The translations under genes and the position numbers were made by a program. A DNA stretch of 64,000 nucleotides from DATJGF01 sp035495315 (lineage in GTDB: Bacteria > Verrucomicrobiota > Verrucomicrobiia > Limisphaerales > UBA8199). Shown here in pieces: positions 61,343-64,000 of the stretch. Every line of letters begins with the position of its first letter. Positions within the stretch are counted from its first letter, which is position 1. Under the pieces are notes generated by a model. The model had not been told where the DNA came from. It saw only the letters and a program-made list of their open reading frames with translations, and did not search any database. The stretch covers positions 62,001 through 126,000 of the forward strand of contig DATJGF010000229.1 in assembly GCA_035495315.1 (NCBI GenBank), read 5' to 3'.

Positions 61343-62137
61343 TTAGAGCATCGAAGTAATCGAATCGAGGTGCAGCCACGCCGCCAGCCGGGAAGGGGTT
61401 TTTGCGGTATAACCACAGAGTTCCTGCAATTCCGCGGGCAGGTTATTGGTTTTCAGCTTGGCAAACCCCACGCCGCCTTTCTCGGGTTGGAAACTGACCA
61501 TGACTCCGTCAGATTCGACCTTTTGAACCTTTACATTCAAGCACGCCTCCCCGCTGCGCGTGGTCATCTCGACCGAATGGCTGCGCTTGGCAGTCTGGAT
61601 GAGTGCGAGATTTTTCTTCGCGATGCGAGAGCCTTGGTCGGCAGCCTTTGTGCACCAGCTAATCGCCGTGTCCAGGTTTTGTGGTATTCCCCCCAGACCC
61701 GTCGCGTATAGCACTCCCAGTTCGTTCTGCGCGACCGAAAAATTTTGCGCCGCCGCCGTTTCAAGCCACTTCATGCCGGTCTTGCAATCACGGGTCGTAC
61801 CCAGTCCTTTGATATAAATCAGGCTGAGGGCGGTTTGCGCCTTGGCATTGCCCTGCTCGGCAGATTTCCGGATCAGCTTTATCGCCTCAGACCTGGTTTC
61901 CATCGTTTGGGCCCGGTCAAAACAGCGTTTGCCCAAAAGGTATTGTGCCTCGGCCTCGCCACGCTTGGCTCGGGCCACAACCATCGCTTGATCACAGTAC
62001 CAGCAAACGCCCCCAGTAATGCAAAGCCCGACAAACAGGAACAGCAGGATACAAGTGAAGGTGTTCAGTGACTTGCGGCCCCGAGGCCGACCCGACCAGT
62101 TTTCGGTCTCAAAAGTTAAGCAATAGTTTTCTTTCAT
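61343..62137 (-). CDS. Sel1-repeat protein with N-terminal membrane anchor
   Basis: 264 residues: a cytosolic start, a membrane helix (about 26-47, TFTCILLFLFVGLCITGGVCWY), then four Sel1-like repeats (EAQYLLGKRCFDR, KAQTALSLIYIKGLG, VAQNELGVLYATGLGG, KAADQGSRIAKKNLAL) to about residue 185, and a short unassigned C-terminal domain. Sel1 repeats are protein-protein interaction scaffolds. It may be regulated with the BON gene upstream on the same strand, but a hairpin lies between them. Confidence 0.82.
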   Translation of the reverse strand: MKENYCLTFETENWSGRPRGRKSLNTFTCILLFLFVGLCITGGVCWYCDQAMVVARAKRGEAEAQYLLGKRCFDRAQTMETRSEAIKLIRKSAEQGNAKAQTALSLIYIKGLGTTRDCKTGMKWLETAAAQNFSVAQNELGVLYATGLGGIPQNLDTAISWCTKAADQGSRIAKKNLALIQTAKRSHSVEMTTRSGEACLNVKVQKVESDGVMVSFQPEKGGVGFAKLKTNNLPAELQELCGYTAKTPSRLAAWLHLDSITSML

Positions 62138-62243
62138 ACGTTTGTATTTCTACGCTTCTGTCCGGATTATTGCTATCGGCCGAAGTACCAAATGAATTTC
62201 GGGTCATTCCTGGACATGGTCCCGTACTTTTAGGAAGCAAACT

Positions 62244-62260
62244 CCCGGGGAAACCCCGGG
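62244..62260. terminator. small perfect hairpin CCCGGGG-AAA-CCCCGGG
   Basis: A 7-bp GC stem with an AAA loop, between the BON and Sel1 genes that run on the minus strand. No T-run follows on either strand, so intrinsic termination would be weak. It may be a repeat fragment. Confidence 0.35.
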
Positions 62261-62369
62261 CAAAAGGGGCTGGAATTTCCCCCGTCAAACATGCGCGCGC
62301 AGGCCATCTTCGGCCGAATGTTGGGAAACTACTTGCAGCCCGGTATAATCAGAAAAGAACTCGGAGATA

Positions 62370-62750
62370 TTATTGCGGCGGAGAGGTATACACACGTGGT
62401 GGGCGCCCAAAGTCGCCCGTGGGGGTGTAGGGCGGCTGAAGTTGGTCATTTACCGCATCCACCCCGCTGGTATTTCTCACGATATCGTCAATCTGCCGCC
62501 GGACCTGCTCGCTGGGGACGTTGCCGCTCAATGTTACGGTCCCATTTTGCGCCGAGATCAGGACATCAGGTGCCGTGCTGGACAACTCAGCATTGCTGCT
62601 CAATTGCGCGCGCAGTTTGCGCTCCAGAGCCTGATCGGTATCGACCAGACCGTAATAGCGCGGTGGATGGCCTGCATACCCTCCCCGGTCCGCACAACCG
62701 GCAGCGAAGATAATTGAAACTATCAGAAGCAAGCAGTTTGAAATTCTCAT
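62370..62750 (-). CDS. BON-domain lipoprotein
   Basis: 126 residues with a lipoprotein signal (RISNCLLLIVSIIFAAGC, cysteine at 19). One BON domain (about 36-105): DQALERKLRAQLSSNAEL, LISAQNGTVTLSGNVPSEQVRRQIDDIVRNTSGVDAVNDQL. BON domains bind phospholipid and are common in OsmY-like stress proteins. Probably attached to a membrane facing the periplasm. Confidence 0.85.
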   Translation of the reverse strand: MRISNCLLLIVSIIFAAGCADRGGYAGHPPRYYGLVDTDQALERKLRAQLSSNAELSSTAPDVLISAQNGTVTLSGNVPSEQVRRQIDDIVRNTSGVDAVNDQLQPPYTPTGDFGRPPRVYTSPPQ

Positions 62751-62930
62751 AATTCGAATCCGCTAAATAAAGACTCTGGCGAAGCGGTTTCGGGTTCCAG
62801 TAGGTGTTCTGCTCCTATCCAGCGAATACGATATGCTTTGCGGGAAAGCAACGGTTTGCCTTACCCTGTGCCTGGCCCTTGAGCAACTGACCACGCTGCT
62901 GCCTGATCGCCGAATTTAAATCTCCGCCGC

Positions 62931-64000
62931 ATGCCAATCGTACCTGAAGACTCTCCGGCTGATGGAAGCGCGCCGGCGCCCGACCGACCGGCCTTCCGCC
63001 CACGTCGGGCCGCCTCAGGTGGTACCACCCGACCGCGCGTCATGCTCAATCCGGAGGAGGCAGCCAAAATGGTTGAACGTCTGCGGAGTCTGTGTCTCAC
63101 CAAAGGCGACGAGGTGACCGGGTTGGAAGCCGCTGCCCAGGCCTTGCGCCAGTCCGGCTACAAGCAAGAGCTCAGCCAGGTGTTGCGGGAAGCGATTTGG
63201 TGGCCGGAGAGTCATCCCCACGTTGGCGCGCTATGGATGCGCCGGCTGCTTTCCAGTAATAACTGGGACCGTCGATATCCAAAGACCATGGACCAACTCT
63301 GCCGGCAACACGGCGAGATCGGCCATCGCGCCGTGATCGAATTTCTCGGCACGGTCGCCGCCAAACACCGAGTCCCGCTCGTTCGAGAGGCGGTGCGGAA
63401 ACACGGTCGGTGGCTGCGGAACGATCCGCAAGGTTGGGGCACCACGGCGCGGGCGCTGGTTGCCGTGCGACTGTATCACTGGGCCGCAAAATGGATGTCA
63501 GACTGGAGGCAGCGGGGACCCTTGGATCTACCAATGTTGCATTGCCTCGCGTTGGCATTGCGAGGTGCCGGCAGAGAACAACAGGCACAGGAAATTGTCG
63601 ATCTGGCGCTGACCAAACCGGACGTAAACCAGCAATTCTCCATTTTTCATCTCTGGCAGGCTCAGGAACAGGCCCTGGCAGGCAATACTTCGACTGCGGT
63701 CGCCCATTTCAAAGAAGTTCACCCCGAAGGTTGGGAGGATGATCCATTGGTGCTCTATTATCTCGTCCGAGGAGTCATTCGCGTCCAGCGCGGCGAAGGC
63801 AAGGTACGAACTGCTTCATTTTGGGCGGCCTATGACCGGGTCGGAGATCAATTAGGGCGCCGTCGCATTCACAAATCGGATATGATGTTGCGCCGTCAAT
63901 ATCGTCGCTGCATGCAGCGCATGGCTCAGGACTCTGGCCAAACCTGGAGACGACTGCTAATCCCCTGGCGCAGCGCCGATTCTTGGAGCCTGACTGCTCC
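62931..64000 (+). CDS. unrecognised helical-repeat protein, 5' part only
   Basis: Open from ATG 62931 to the window edge, 356 codons. A basic, proline-rich start (residues 1-40, PDRPAFRPRRAASGG) leads into alpha-helical hairpins with a TPR-like spacing: AAKMVERLRSLCLTKGDEVTG, AAQALRQSGYKQELSQVL, ALWMRRLLSSNN, AVIEFLGTVAAKH, ALVAVRLYHWAAKW. Residues with WRQRGPLDLPMLHCLALALRGAGREQQA continue the pattern. There is no catalytic motif and no signal peptide. It may be a TPR scaffold with a downstream domain outside the window. Confidence 0.6.
   Translation, partial: MPIVPEDSPADGSAPAPDRPAFRPRRAASGGTTRPRVMLNPEEAAKMVERLRSLCLTKGDEVTGLEAAAQALRQSGYKQELSQVLREAIWWPESHPHVGALWMRRLLSSNNWDRRYPKTMDQLCRQHGEIGHRAVIEFLGTVAAKHRVPLVREAVRKHGRWLRNDPQGWGTTARALVAVRLYHWAAKWMSDWRQRGPLDLPMLHCLALALRGAGREQQAQEIVDLALTKPDVNQQFSIFHLWQAQEQALAGNTSTAVAHFKEVHPEGWEDDPLVLYYLVRGVIRVQRGEGKVRTASFWAAYDRVGDQLGRRRIHKSDMMLRRQYRRCMQRMAQDSGQTWRRLLIPWRSADSWSLTA

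Noticed and set aside
1..64000. tRNA or rRNA genes
   Set aside because: I looked through the intergenic gaps for T-loop and acceptor-stem patterns and saw none convincing; a dedicated tRNA search would settle it.

Overview
The window reads as a chromosomal segment of a soil- or freshwater-type member of the Verrucomicrobiota, most like the Pedosphaera/Limisphaerales branch. The evidence is the gene repertoire: a PSD1-type cytochrome c/DUF1549/DUF1553 protein paired with a DUF1501 protein, a prepilin-like protein with the G/FTLIE cleavage motif, a GH172 (DUF2961) protein, a HAF-repeat/HYR surface protein, and a pilus operon whose gene set resembles the Amuc_1098-1101 group of Akkermansia. Intergenic DNA carries several families of palindromic repeats. 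No rRNA, tRNA or CRISPR array was recognised. The taxonomic call is inference; I ran no search.

Layout. 1-136: tail of a beta-propeller protein. 326-7648: one-directional cluster of a DUF3311 subunit, sodium:solute symporter, PaaK-like adenylating enzyme, aldehyde dehydrogenase, iron alcohol dehydrogenase and a cation/proton antiporter, suggesting uptake and activation/reduction (or the reverse) of a carboxylate. 7645-12443 (minus): serine hydrolase, MDR oxidoreductase, RNase R. 12540-16076: pyruvate carboxylase. 16141-19777 (minus): a pair of ABC exporter half-transporters. 20187-21598: CYTH and CHAD proteins. 21693-28898: GH172 protein, MBL hydrolase, PSD1/DUF1501 pair. 29043-31872: small secreted protein, DNA polymerase IV, then a damaged stretch where a frameshifted response regulator abuts a 5'-truncated TolC-type efflux protein. 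32009-37033: esterase, prepilin-like protein, two VOC proteins, Na+/H+ antiporter.

37322-45203 is a seven-gene operon: DUF3141 (PHA-synthase-like), MaoC-phosphotransacetylase, acetate kinase, 3-hydroxybutyrate dehydrogenase, both CoA-transferase subunits and a FabI-type reductase. It looks like a module linking acyl-CoA, acyl-phosphate, ketone body and short-chain hydroxyacid pools, with a possible sigma-54 promoter in front. 45552-46511 carries two small proteins. 46540-46888 holds fossils of an IS66 transposase and of a REP-associated (RAYT) transposase. 47049-49811 is the HAF/HYR surface protein. 50989-51396 is a decayed two-gene module related to a nucleotidyltransferase-like family.

51528-59456 contains an AsmA-like protein and a pilus/type II secretion operon: secretin, PilM-PilN fusion, PilO-like, PilP-like and a GspE/PilB ATPase. 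The end holds rpmB, a DUF1015 protein, a Sel1-repeat protein, a BON lipoprotein and the start of an unrecognised protein running off the window.

The most interesting non-coding signal is a 45-bp two-hairpin element present four times (160-204, 240-284, 10198-10242, 27282-27326). Its first hairpin is constant and its second changes with pairing preserved in all copies. With the RAYT remnant, this points to a REP-type system in this lineage.
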